Assembly: GCA_013820875.1 (NCBI GenBank) | Contig: JACDHS010000046.1 | Span: forward strand, 1-34,798 | Direction: 5' to 3' | DNA from: Verrucomicrobiota bacterium | Lineage (GTDB): Bacteria > Verrucomicrobiota > Verrucomicrobiia > Limisphaerales > JACDHS01 | DNA: 34,798 bases | In this document: one piece after another, positions 24,379 through 33,334 of the stretch | Layout: each line of letters starts with the position of its first letter | Numbering within the stretch: the first letter of the stretch is position 1 | Made by a program: the position numbers and the translations under genes | The notes under the pieces: model-generated | What the model was told of the DNA's origin: nothing | The model's database searches: none | Seen by the model: the letters and a program-made list of their open reading frames with translations, nothing else

Positions 24379-24433
24379 TGAACGTTTGTTCAAAGCAGAT
24401 GCACGCACCGTCTCCCGGCCAACACCAGATTAC

Positions 24434-25702
24434 ATGTTAAGACGCCTCCTCAATTTTTTCAGTTCACTTTGGCTGACCGTCGTCCTTTTGGCGCTGGCCC
24501 TGGTGCTCGTATTTATCGGCACACTGGCGCAGGTCAAACTCGGCCTATACGTTGCGCAGGAAGAATATTTCCGCAGCTTCTTTGTCTGGTGGCAACCGGC
24601 CGGCACCAACTTCAAACTTCCGGTGTTCCCCGCCGGTTGGTTGCTCGGCACTTTGTTGTTGGTCAACCTGCTGGTCGCGCACATAAAACGATTTAAACTT
24701 TCATGGAAGAAAAGTGGCATTCTACTGATTCATAGCGGTTTGATTTTCCTGCTCGTCGGGCAGTTCCTGACGGAAGTTTACCAGGTCGAAAGTGTGATGC
24801 GCATTTCAGAGGGTGGTTCGAAAAATTTCAGCGAAGATTCGCGCAAGAATGAGTTGGCCATCATTGACGTAACGGAAGCGGCATCCAATAAAGTGATTTC
24901 CATTCCCGAATCGTTCCTGCGTCAGGGCGAAGAAATCCGTCATCCGGAACTGCCGTTTGCCATTCGCGTGAAGACTTACTTTGAAAACTCCACGCCTACT
25001 GGGAAAATGGACGATACACCCGGGAAAATCAGTTCCACTCATGGCATAGGAAAGCGTCTGCAGTTTGCGCCGATGAAAATCACCGCGACGATGGACGACG
25101 ATAATAAGCCGACAGCTCTCGTGGAGATTGTTGGTGGAAATGAAACAACCGGCGAATGGATTGTTTCAACATGGCTCAATAGATATCCGTGGTTCGAGAG
25201 TTTGAATGCACAGATGGGCAGCTTGCTGGAGGGCGAACTGGAGAAACCACAAAGTTTCACCTATGCGGGGCGCAACTATGAAATCGCCTTGCGAGCGATC
25301 CGTTATTACAAGCCTTACACCGTGACGCTGCTCGAAGCGACGCACGATAAGTATCAAGGCACAGAGATTCCCAAAAATTTTTCAAGCCAGGTGCGCATCG
25401 ATAATCCGAAAAAAGGTGAGCAACGCGAAGTGTTGATCTACATGAACAATCCGTTGCGGTATGAAGGCGAAACCTATTTCCAATTCCAGATGAATGCGGA
25501 GCCGGGAATGAAATCGTCAGCCTTTCAGGTGGTCCGGAATCCCGCCGCGATTACGCCGTATGTTTCCTGTACGCTGGTGGGGGTTGGAATGATCGTTCAA
25601 TTTCTCATGCACCTGGTCGCGTTTGGCCGTCGCCGGAATAAAGCAACTCCAACCCGCGTCGTTTCAGAACCCAATCCGGTCGACGTAGGAGGTGCGCGAT
25701 GA
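24434..25702 (+). CDS. Cytochrome c biogenesis protein ResB-like
   Basis: From ATG 24434 the protein has 422 aa; an upstream TTG at 24386 would add a stretch without family features. It begins MLRRLLNFFSSLWLTVVLLA and has three N-terminal helices (about 10-30, 60-80 and 92-112) and a C-terminal helix (YVSCTLVGVGMIVQFLMHLV). Between them is a large periplasmic domain with the ResB-type MNNPLRYEGETYFQFQM segment near the end. ResB (Ccs1) works with CcsA to deliver haem to apocytochrome c on the outer face of the membrane. The ccsA gene follows after 61 bases, supporting the assignment. Confidence 0.88.
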   Translation: MLRRLLNFFSSLWLTVVLLALALVLVFIGTLAQVKLGLYVAQEEYFRSFFVWWQPAGTNFKLPVFPAGWLLGTLLLVNLLVAHIKRFKLSWKKSGILLIHSGLIFLLVGQFLTEVYQVESVMRISEGGSKNFSEDSRKNELAIIDVTEAASNKVISIPESFLRQGEEIRHPELPFAIRVKTYFENSTPTGKMDDTPGKISSTHGIGKRLQFAPMKITATMDDDNKPTALVEIVGGNETTGEWIVSTWLNRYPWFESLNAQMGSLLEGELEKPQSFTYAGRNYEIALRAIRYYKPYTVTLLEATHDKYQGTEIPKNFSSQVRIDNPKKGEQREVLIYMNNPLRYEGETYFQFQMNAEPGMKSSAFQVVRNPAAITPYVSCTLVGVGMIVQFLMHLVAFGRRRNKATPTRVVSEPNPVDVGGAR

Positions 25703-25763
25703 GTTCGGTTACGATGAGCAACCCAATCCCACAAGGGTTGTGTAACCCCTTTGGAAATTTATC

Positions 25764-27677
25764 ATGAAACGCGCTTTGCCCTGGATTTTACTTTTTGTGT
25801 TTGCGCTCGTCGCGTTGTCGGGATTGCGTCCGGCCAAGCCTATAGAAGGTTTCAACGTTGCCGAGTTTGGACGGTTGCCCGCTTTGCTGAATGGCCGTGT
25901 CCAACCGCTCGATTCCGTGGGACGCAACGCACTGCTCAGCATGAGCGGAAAGTCAGCGGTTCGCACCGAAGACAAACAGACCCTCAGTTCCTCCGAATGG
26001 TTGCTGGAAGCGATGACCCGTCCGGAAGCCGCCGACACCCGCAAAATATTCCGTGTGCAACATCCGGATCTCGAAGGAATGTTTGGCACGCAAAAAATCG
26101 GGCTGGAACATCATTCCTTCAATGATCTGACCAACCACCTTGGAACCATCGAGGAACAGGCGCGGAATATCCGGCGAGCAGAGTTTGAGAAAAAATCGGA
26201 TCCGCAAACGCGCACACCGTTCCAGAAGGATTTGATGCATCTCTACAACAGTGTGGTGCGGTATCATCAGATCAAAAACACATTAGGCCCGGAAGGCTCG
26301 CGTGATTTTGCCCGGGAAGTGGATGTGTTCCAGCAAACGATCGAACCTGCAGTGACGGCGCTGCGCCAGATGAATGTCGGGGAGGAATACGATCAATCTG
26401 ATATCAAATTGCTCGCCGCATTTCATAAGCGTTACACCAACGTTTCAATGTATGCCTACGCCATGATTGTTCCGCCGCAGACAAGCGAGCCGCGCGACGG
26501 CTGGAAGAACATCGGCGCCAGCCTCATGGAAACAATCCTCACGCACGAGGTACACCCAGCGGTGACAAACATCACTGCGATCTATTCCGCGTACGCGCAA
26601 AATGAGCCGGAGCAATTCAACCAGGCGCTGGCAAATTACAAAGTCTGGCTGCAATCCAACAACCTCCTGTCCGAAATGAAGAAGGGGCGGCAAGAATTTT
26701 TGTTCAACCGGGTGGAGTTCTTCTACAAGTCGATCATCATCTACGTTGCGGCGCTGCTGCTGGCGGGCGTTTACTGGATTAACCGCTCTGAGGCGTTGCG
26801 CAAGTCTGGGTATCTTCTGCTGATCCTCGCGTTTGTTATTCAAACCATTGGACTGGCATTCCGAATGTACCTGGAGGATCGACCACCTGTAACGAACCTC
26901 TATTCCTCGGCAATCTTCGTCGGATGGGGATCAGTTTTCCTTGGCATCATCCTGGAAAGAATTTTTCGAGATGGCATTGGAACGTTTGCCGCAGCGAACG
27001 TTGGATTCATCACATTGATTATTGCGCACCATCTGTCGCTGAGCGGCGATACAATGGAAATGCTGCGAGCTGTGTTGGACACCAACTTCTGGCTGGCGAC
27101 TCATGTGGTGGTGATCACCATTGGTTATTCTGCCATGTTCCTGGCTGGCTTGCTGGCTATCGTTTATATCTTTCGAGGTTTCTTCACCAAAGCGTTGGCA
27201 GCGGAAACCGGCAAATCGCTCTCCCGCATGGTGTATGGAATCATTTGTTTTGCGGCGCTCTTCAGCTTCGTCGGCACCATTCTCGGCGGTATTTGGGCGG
27301 ACCAATCCTGGGGACGCTTTTGGGGATGGGATCCTAAAGAAAACGGCGCTCTGCTCATCGTTATCTGGTGCGCCATTATTTTGCACGCCCGCTGGGGCAA
27401 ATTAGTGAATGATCGCCAACTGATGGCTTTGGCGGTGTTCGGCAATGTCATCACGAGTTTCTCGTGGTTCGGCGTGAACATGCTCGGCATCGGATTGCAT
27501 TCCTACGGCTTCATGGACGCGGCGTTTTTCTGGCTGTCGCTCTTCATCTCAAGCCAGATGTTGATCATTGCCGTGGCACTGTTGCCGGCAAAAATGTGGA
27601 AGAGCTTTGGCAACGGTGGTCAAACCAGCCAACCCTCCGCCCCGCCGGACAAGCCGACAGAAGCGTCGGCGGTTTGA
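25764..27677 (+). CDS. ccsA: Cytochrome c synthase CcsA/ResC type with long N-terminal extension
   Basis: A 637-aa membrane protein. The N-terminal half (about 1-330) has one start helix (ALPWILLFVFALVALSGL) and a large periplasmic region with EFGRLPALLNGRVQPLDSVG, a motif often seen at the N-terminus of fused CcsA proteins. The C-terminal half (about 335-615) has seven or eight helices and the tryptophan-rich haem loop WGRFWGWDPKENGALLIVIW. Histidines in HHLSLSGDTME, NFWLATHVV and GLHSYG are the likely haem ligands. It acts with the upstream ResB-like protein. Length and N-terminal part resemble CcsA of Bacteroidetes-type systems. No thiol reductase gene is nearby. Confidence 0.92.
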   Translation: MKRALPWILLFVFALVALSGLRPAKPIEGFNVAEFGRLPALLNGRVQPLDSVGRNALLSMSGKSAVRTEDKQTLSSSEWLLEAMTRPEAADTRKIFRVQHPDLEGMFGTQKIGLEHHSFNDLTNHLGTIEEQARNIRRAEFEKKSDPQTRTPFQKDLMHLYNSVVRYHQIKNTLGPEGSRDFAREVDVFQQTIEPAVTALRQMNVGEEYDQSDIKLLAAFHKRYTNVSMYAYAMIVPPQTSEPRDGWKNIGASLMETILTHEVHPAVTNITAIYSAYAQNEPEQFNQALANYKVWLQSNNLLSEMKKGRQEFLFNRVEFFYKSIIIYVAALLLAGVYWINRSEALRKSGYLLLILAFVIQTIGLAFRMYLEDRPPVTNLYSSAIFVGWGSVFLGIILERIFRDGIGTFAAANVGFITLIIAHHLSLSGDTMEMLRAVLDTNFWLATHVVVITIGYSAMFLAGLLAIVYIFRGFFTKALAAETGKSLSRMVYGIICFAALFSFVGTILGGIWADQSWGRFWGWDPKENGALLIVIWCAIILHARWGKLVNDRQLMALAVFGNVITSFSWFGVNMLGIGLHSYGFMDAAFFWLSLFISSQMLIIAVALLPAKMWKSFGNGGQTSQPSAPPDKPTEASAV

Positions 27678-27715
27678 CTATTGAAAGAAGCGTTGCGTTC
27701 ACCTACGTTTGGCCT

Positions 27716-28192
27716 ATGACATGGCTCGATTTGTGCAACGACCAAAGGCTCCAGGATTTGCCATTCAAGATTGAGCTCAATCGTTTTGGTAAAATTGAAA
27801 TGAGTCCAACGAGAAACTGGCACGGCTTTTTCGCGGCAAAAATAAATCAGTTGCTCGGCGAATTGATGGCGAATGGTGAAACGATCGTTGAATGTGCGGT
27901 TGAAACTGAAGATTCCACCAAGGTCGCGGATGTCGCATGGGTAACTCCGGAAACCTTTGCCATCGTGAAAGATGAATTCAGTTGTTCCGTAGCCCCGGAA
28001 ATCTGCGTGGAAGTTTTGTCGCCAAGTAACCAAACAGCCGAGATGGAATTCAAAAAACAGCTCTACTTGCAAGCGGGCGCAAAGGAATTCTGGGTTTGTG
28101 ACGAGAAGGGGCGGTTGCAGTTTTTCAATGCAAGCGGGAAACTGCCCCAGTCGGTGCTTTGTCCACAATTCCCCGGGGTGCTGGAGGTTTGA
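27716..28192 (+). CDS. Uma2-family (DUF820) PD-(D/E)xK nuclease-like protein
   Basis: From ATG 27716 the protein has 158 aa. The frame is open farther upstream to 27464, but that part lies inside ccsA in another frame and is only a shadow. The Uma2 pattern is seen in RFGKIEMSPTRNWHGFFAAK, VADVAWV (catalytic Asp), EICVEVLSPSNQ (Glu) and YLQAGAKEFWVCDEKGRLQF. The family is widespread in Cyanobacteria and Verrucomicrobia and its function is unknown; a restriction-like nuclease fold is known. It sits between ccsA (38 bases) and secA (93 bases) and its job there is not evident. Confidence 0.85.
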   Translation: MTWLDLCNDQRLQDLPFKIELNRFGKIEMSPTRNWHGFFAAKINQLLGELMANGETIVECAVETEDSTKVADVAWVTPETFAIVKDEFSCSVAPEICVEVLSPSNQTAEMEFKKQLYLQAGAKEFWVCDEKGRLQFFNASGKLPQSVLCPQFPGVLEV

Positions 28193-28285
28193 ACTGCTGT
28201 GACTTACTCTTTCCAAACTCATTGCTTACCCGTTTCCTTTTGACAAGCCTAGCCCATCCCGTACCGTTCGCTTCTACGCACTAAA

Positions 28286-31200
28286 ATGATTAGTTACATT
28301 TTCAAGAAAGTCATCGGATCCAAAAACGAGCGCGAATGTCGCAAGATTCGCAACGCGATCGTCCCGAAGATCAACGAGCTCGAGCAACAGCTTCAATCGG
28401 TTTCTGACGACGTCCTGCGTCAAAAGACTGCCGCGTGGAAAGAGGAACTCTCCAGGATCGAAGACAAAGACGAACTCGCGCGGCGGATTAAAGAGATTTT
28501 GCCCGAAGCTTTTGCCGTCGTTAAAAATGCCTGCCGCCGTCTCTGCGGCACGGAAGTGGACGTGCGCGGTCACATGTTGAAATGGGAGATGGTGCCGTTC
28601 GACGTGCAGTTGATCGGTGGCTGGGCGCTCCATAATGGCCGCATCGCCGAAATGGCGACCGGTGAAGGTAAAACACTTGTGGCAACCGGGCCGGTGTATC
28701 TGAATGCACTCACCGGACGCGGTGTTCACGTGGTGACGGTCAACGATTACCTCGCGCAACGTGATTCCGAGTGGATGGGCGCGGTTTACAAATTTCTCGG
28801 CTTGAGTGTCGGTTGCATTGTTCACGATCAATCGCCCCAGGTTCGCCGCGATCAATATCGGTGCGACATCACTTACGGGACGAATGCTGAGTTCGGCTTC
28901 GATTACCTGCGCGACAACGGCATGGCGACCAGCGCCGAAGAACAGGTCCAGCGCGGACATTATTTCGCAATCGTTGACGAAGTGGATTCCATTCTCGTCG
29001 ATGAAGCGCGCACGCCGCTGATCATCAGCGGTCCCGCCGTTGTTACTTCGAACAACGAAATCTTTGTCAAGTACAAGCCCGTCGTTGAAGGCCTTGTGCA
29101 TGACCAGGAACGCCTCTGTAACCGCTTCCTTTCTGAAGCGCAGGACCTGCTCAAGAAATTGCACCCGGAAGATGGTTCAAGACCGGAAAATCCAGAAGTC
29201 CTGGAAAGGGAAATTGGGCTTCTACTCTACCGGACGAAGCTCGGCCTCCCGCGATCCGAGACTTTTGCGCGCATGTTGGAAGACGTGGAGAATATCCGGC
29301 TGATGAACACAGCGGAACTCAAACTGCACGCGGACCAATCGAAGAAAGAATTATACGCGGAAAAAGAAGCGTTGTTCTTCGCGATTGATGAGAAGAGTCA
29401 TGACGCCGATTTGACAGAGAAAGGCCGTAGTCGTTTGCATCCTGATGATCCCGATGCATTCTTACTGCCTGACCTCACGATCAAGTACCAGGAAATCGAT
29501 GCGCGCACCGATCTGGATGCCCGGCAACGCTTGGAATTAAAGGCTGGTCTGCAGAAGGAATTCGAAGCCAGGGCACAGCAGATCCATGCGATTTCGCAGT
29601 TGCTCAAGGCTTATTCCATCTACCTGAAAGACGTTCAATATGTCGTGCAGGACAATAAGGTCATCATTGTTGATGAAAACACTGGCCGGTTAATGACGGG
29701 CCGCCGCTGGAGTGACGGTTTGCACCAGGCTGTCGAAGCGAAAGAAGGAGTGGAACTCGAGCGCGAAACGCAAACGCTTGCGACGATCACGATTCAGAAT
29801 TACTTCCGGATGTACACCAAGCTGGCCGGTATGACCGGCACGGCGGAAACGGAAGCCAGCGAATTCTACGACATTTACAAACTCGGCGTGCTCGTCATTC
29901 CCACAAATCGACCGATTTTACGGAACGATAAAAACGATTCCGTTTACAAAACGAAACGGGAAAAGTTCAACGCGGTTCTCAAGGAGATCACCGAGATTCA
30001 CAATCAAGGCCGCCCCATTCTCGTCGGCACAGTTTCGGTGGAAACGAGCGAGCACGTCGCGCGCATGTTGAAAAAGGTGGGCATCATCCACTCGGTTCTC
30101 AACGCGAAATATCACGAGCAGGAAGCTGAAATTGTCGCGCGCGCCGGTCAAAAGGGTGGCGTCACGATCGCGACGAACATGGCAGGTCGTGGAACCGACA
30201 TTAAGCTCGGCTCCGGCGTCGCGGAAATCGGCGGCTTGCATGTCATCGGAACGGAACGTCACGAATCCCGCCGTATCGATCGCCAGTTGCGCGGTCGTTG
30301 CGCGCGCCAGGGCGATCCAGGCTCATCGCACTTCTTCATTTCGTTGGAAGACGATCTGATGCGCCTTTTCGGTTCGGATCGCATCAGCAAAATGATGGAG
30401 AAGATGGGCTTTGAAGAAGGCCAGGAGCTTGAGCACTTCATGCTCAATAAATCCATTGAGCAGGCGCAAAAACGTGTCGAGGGTCACAACTTCCAGATTC
30501 GTAAACGCACGCTCGAATATGATGACGTGATGAACAAGCAGCGCGAAGTCCTTTACGGCTTCCGCAACGAAGTCATCAACTCGGATGATGTTCGCGACCG
30601 TTTGTTCGACATCATGGAAGAGGTTGTGATTTCCAAAGTCGAGCAATTCACCACGCCTGATACAGCCCCAGGCGATTGGACTCTCCGCGGTTTCACCGAC
30701 TGGGTGAATATTAATTTTCCGCTCGGCATTCCTGAAGAGGAAATCATTAAAGCGGCGAATGACGGTAAGGAAACTCCCGTGCCGGGATCTGTCTTTGACG
30801 GACTTAGTCCTGCGCAATTCGCAGTCTGCCATTTCATCATTGAGAGCGTTCGCAAAGCCTACGACGTAAAGATCAGTTTCGAACAACCGGAGGCGATCAA
30901 ATCGATCGAACGTTATACCATCTTGAGCGCCATCGATCGTTTATGGCAGGAGCACCTGTATTCAATGGACAGCCTGCGCAGCAGCATTGGCTTGCGCGCT
31001 TACGGACAGAAAGATCCGCTCATCGAATACAAGGCGGAAGCGTTCACCATGTTCTCGGAATTGATGGTGAACACCAAAACGGAGATTTGTCACAACATCT
31101 TCCGTAGCGCTTCAAGCCTGATGGCATTTGAACAGTTCCTGCACAATATGCCCAAACGCACGGTTCACCAGTCCAGCAGCGCCTTCGGGGGACCTGCGGC

Positions 31201-31408
31201 CACCGGTAGCAACGCGACTGCGACCATGACTTCGGGAACCGGTTCGTCAGGCGCAATGGTGGGTGGCGGCAATCAAAGTGACATGGTCAGCGAAGCGGTG
31301 GATGCCGTGTCAAAAGCGAAACCGGTTCGCATGGGGCCAAAAGTCGGACGCAATGATCCTTGTCCGTGCGGAAGCGGCAAGAAGTTCAAACAGTGTTGCG
31401 GCAAATAA
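28286..31408 (+). CDS. secA: Protein translocase ATPase SecA
   Basis: A 1040-aa motor that pushes preproteins through SecYEG. Visible marks: Walker A MATGEGKT (GEGKT at 126-130), YGTNAEFGFDYLRDN, the DEAD-type VDEVDSILVDEARTPLIISG, GRLMTGRRWSDGLHQAVEAK, TNMAGRGTDIKL, GTERHESRRIDRQLRGRCAR and RQGDPGSSHFFISLEDDLMR. The C-terminus carries the zinc motif CPCGSGKKFKQCC, which binds SecB or ribosomes. It is about 140 residues longer than E. coli SecA (901); extra helical sequence is found at about 300-440 (for example SRLHPDDPDAFLLPDL), as in other long SecA proteins. Start is ATG 28286, without a clear Shine-Dalgarno sequence. Confidence 0.97.
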   Translation: MISYIFKKVIGSKNERECRKIRNAIVPKINELEQQLQSVSDDVLRQKTAAWKEELSRIEDKDELARRIKEILPEAFAVVKNACRRLCGTEVDVRGHMLKWEMVPFDVQLIGGWALHNGRIAEMATGEGKTLVATGPVYLNALTGRGVHVVTVNDYLAQRDSEWMGAVYKFLGLSVGCIVHDQSPQVRRDQYRCDITYGTNAEFGFDYLRDNGMATSAEEQVQRGHYFAIVDEVDSILVDEARTPLIISGPAVVTSNNEIFVKYKPVVEGLVHDQERLCNRFLSEAQDLLKKLHPEDGSRPENPEVLEREIGLLLYRTKLGLPRSETFARMLEDVENIRLMNTAELKLHADQSKKELYAEKEALFFAIDEKSHDADLTEKGRSRLHPDDPDAFLLPDLTIKYQEIDARTDLDARQRLELKAGLQKEFEARAQQIHAISQLLKAYSIYLKDVQYVVQDNKVIIVDENTGRLMTGRRWSDGLHQAVEAKEGVELERETQTLATITIQNYFRMYTKLAGMTGTAETEASEFYDIYKLGVLVIPTNRPILRNDKNDSVYKTKREKFNAVLKEITEIHNQGRPILVGTVSVETSEHVARMLKKVGIIHSVLNAKYHEQEAEIVARAGQKGGVTIATNMAGRGTDIKLGSGVAEIGGLHVIGTERHESRRIDRQLRGRCARQGDPGSSHFFISLEDDLMRLFGSDRISKMMEKMGFEEGQELEHFMLNKSIEQAQKRVEGHNFQIRKRTLEYDDVMNKQREVLYGFRNEVINSDDVRDRLFDIMEEVVISKVEQFTTPDTAPGDWTLRGFTDWVNINFPLGIPEEEIIKAANDGKETPVPGSVFDGLSPAQFAVCHFIIESVRKAYDVKISFEQPEAIKSIERYTILSAIDRLWQEHLYSMDSLRSSIGLRAYGQKDPLIEYKAEAFTMFSELMVNTKTEICHNIFRSASSLMAFEQFLHNMPKRTVHQSSSAFGGPAATGSNATATMTSGTGSSGAMVGGGNQSDMVSEAVDAVSKAKPVRMGPKVGRNDPCPCGSGKKFKQCCGK

Positions 31409-31559
31409 AACGCCTGCATGTATTCATCATCCGTCGTGCCTGCGCCAAATTTTCGAGATACGTCTGAAGAGCACCCGTCGTCGTTCTCAAGCTGGAAAAG
31501 TTAACTTGCGCCGCTTTCCACGGAAGGTATTTCATGCCCATGACAGAGGCGAGTTTGGT

Positions 31560-32828
31560 TTACTCTGCAACAGCCCGATAAAAGCGTTGGGAAGAATGGG
31601 TGGAGGTTAGGTCCACGTAAGTATATGGCGAGTTCGGCAGAGTGATATATGCCTGCAGCATCCAATTCGTCGGCGTCAGTTGGTCTGCATACTCGATGCG
31701 GTATTTACGTCCGACTTCGCCCTCGATCAGGAAGCCGGCAAAGAGTTCCGGGTCCAGGACAGCCGCTTGTGCAGGGGGCGGGGTGAAGCTGGAAAGGATG
31801 TTGTCGAAACCATACGAACCGGCAGTGAAACGGACCTGCCGGATATCCGCACTGCCTCGCACAAAGCTCCAGGGTGTGGATAATCCTTCGCCGGCTTCCG
31901 GCGTATTTTTCGTGATTATCAATTGGGAAAGCATGTTCGTTCCATTATCGCTATACGCAGTCAGGGTGACCTGGTCTCCGCCGTCGACGTCGAAGACAAA
32001 GCCACTGACACGGGAAACCGGGCTGCTGAAATCCATAATGATGGTCTGGGACGTGCCCGGAATAGAATCATCGGCAAGGAAGAAATCTCCAAAATCATTG
32101 GCGCGCGGGTCGGACGGGCTGAGCTGATCATAGAGAGTTGGGTTCACATTACTGACGTTGAACACGGCCTGCGGAGGGCCTTTGCGGGCGATCGCGGGAA
32201 AACCACCATTGAGAAGGCGAAAGCTGATGCCGAACTGCGCTGCAAATTGGTTCGAGATTGTCATCCCTTCCCATGGTGTGCCACCGGGAACTGTTTCGAA
32301 ATCCAGGAGGATCGTGCTGGGATTCCGGGGATACTCGACAACGTAGCCGCGCGCGTAATTCGTTGCGTTCTGGGCAAGGTCATTCCAGACACTCGCGATG
32401 GTCGGTCCGCCGCCCAGTTGAATACGATCTTCGTTGCCACCGTTATTGTTGGGTTGGGCAGCAGCCCAATTCTGAAACACAAAAGGTTCGCCTGTTACCC
32501 ACGCCCAGCCTCCACCCGGCTCGGTTGAACCGGCTGGTTGGAATCCACCAAGCCAGGGTCCGTATCCGACATGCCAGAGGTTGGTGCGCTCGGCCGCCAG
32601 GGCGAAAACAAAATCGTTCTCGGCAGCGCTCGTAATGGTAGCCAGGTAGCCGCCCCGGTTTGTTGCCGACAAACTTGCCTTGCTCCAGGTCACACCGCCG
32701 GGCACTCCTATGACTTCATAATAATGATCGTTTCCACCTTGGGCGGCTGGCCAATGCACGATTTGCGCTATCCCTTGAGCGACGGTGGAGAGCAAAATGA
32801 GTCCGAAAAGCAGGCGAATGACTTTCAT
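31560..32828 (-). CDS. Secreted C-type-lectin-like protein with C-terminal verrucomicrobial domain
   Basis: A 422-aa protein with a signal peptide (MKVIRLLFGLILLSTVAQGI). Residues about 28-170 look like a C-type lectin fold: WSKASLSATNRGGYLATITS, WLGGFQPAGSTEPGGGWAWV, TGEPFVFQNWAAAQPNNNGG and NEDRIQL are CTLD landmarks. A beta-rich region (about 175-345) contains MDFSSPVSRVSGFVFDVDGG. The C-terminus (about 365-422) has GFLIEGEVGRKYRIEYADQL then TPTNWMLQAY, a small domain that I recall from many secreted Verrucomicrobia proteins. It probably binds carbohydrate outside the cell (inferred). No enzyme motif is visible. Confidence 0.78.
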   Translation of the reverse strand: MKVIRLLFGLILLSTVAQGIAQIVHWPAAQGGNDHYYEVIGVPGGVTWSKASLSATNRGGYLATITSAAENDFVFALAAERTNLWHVGYGPWLGGFQPAGSTEPGGGWAWVTGEPFVFQNWAAAQPNNNGGNEDRIQLGGGPTIASVWNDLAQNATNYARGYVVEYPRNPSTILLDFETVPGGTPWEGMTISNQFAAQFGISFRLLNGGFPAIARKGPPQAVFNVSNVNPTLYDQLSPSDPRANDFGDFFLADDSIPGTSQTIIMDFSSPVSRVSGFVFDVDGGDQVTLTAYSDNGTNMLSQLIITKNTPEAGEGLSTPWSFVRGSADIRQVRFTAGSYGFDNILSSFTPPPAQAAVLDPELFAGFLIEGEVGRKYRIEYADQLTPTNWMLQAYITLPNSPYTYVDLTSTHSSQRFYRAVAE

Positions 32829-32888
32829 TGGCGGTTAAAGATTTACGATTGGAGAGAATGCCAGCTTACGTTGCTGATAACAACGCGT

Positions 32889-32907
32889 AAAGGGGTCATA
32901 CCCCTTT
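32889..32907 (-). terminator. Possible terminator hairpin after the response regulator
   Basis: AAAGGGGT (32889-32896), loop CAT, ACCCCTTT (32900-32907) form a perfect 8-bp stem five bases past the response-regulator stop. No T-tract follows on the - strand, so termination is plausible but not certain. Confidence 0.45.
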
Positions 32908-32911
32908 ATGA

Positions 32912-33334
32912 TTAACTGGAGGGCTTTTCCAGATGAGCGCAAAGAATCTCTCTTAAAGCATCGGATCCAGGAGGCTTTACCAAGTAGCAGTTTGCGCCGA
33001 GCTGTTTCGTCCTTTCTCGATCACGGGCTTCTGGGGATGAAGTAAGAATGATAATCACACAATCTTTCAAGCATCCTTGTTCACGAACCCAGGCAAACAC
33101 TTCAAAGCCGCTCTTGTACGGCAATTTTAAATCCAGGAATACATACGTAGGAATAGGATACAGCGTGCGTTCACTGTATTTTCCGGCTCCTGCAAGATAA
33201 TTAATCGCTTCCTGCCCATCGCTGGCCAGGTGCAAAGGTGCAGTGATGCCCGCTTCTTTAAGCGCCCTTCGCATGAAGAAGACATCGTCCTCGTTGTCTT
33301 CCACCAGAAGGATGGTTCCGCAAGTAGCGCTCAC
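32912..33334 (-). CDS. CheY-like single-domain response regulator
   Basis: From GTG 33334 the protein has 140 aa, all receiver domain. ILLVEDNEDD holds the acidic pocket, D68 in YVFLDLKLPYKSGFEV is the phospho-acceptor, and ILTSS and LVKPPGS supply the conserved Thr/Ser and Lys. There is no output domain, as in Rcp1-type regulators that pair with phytochrome-like kinases. The frame is open to TTG 33364, but GTG 33334 has GGAGA seven bases upstream and overlaps the kinase stop as GTGA, so it is the better start. It is co-translated with the kinase gene. Confidence 0.9.
   Translation of the reverse strand: MSATCGTILLVEDNEDDVFFMRRALKEAGITAPLHLASDGQEAINYLAGAGKYSERTLYPIPTYVFLDLKLPYKSGFEVFAWVREQGCLKDCVIIILTSSPEARDRERTKQLGANCYLVKPPGSDALREILCAHLEKPSS

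Noticed and set aside
27464-27715. N-terminal extension of the Uma2 protein
   Set aside because: It overlaps ccsA in a different frame and has no Uma2 features; ATG 27716 fits the family start.
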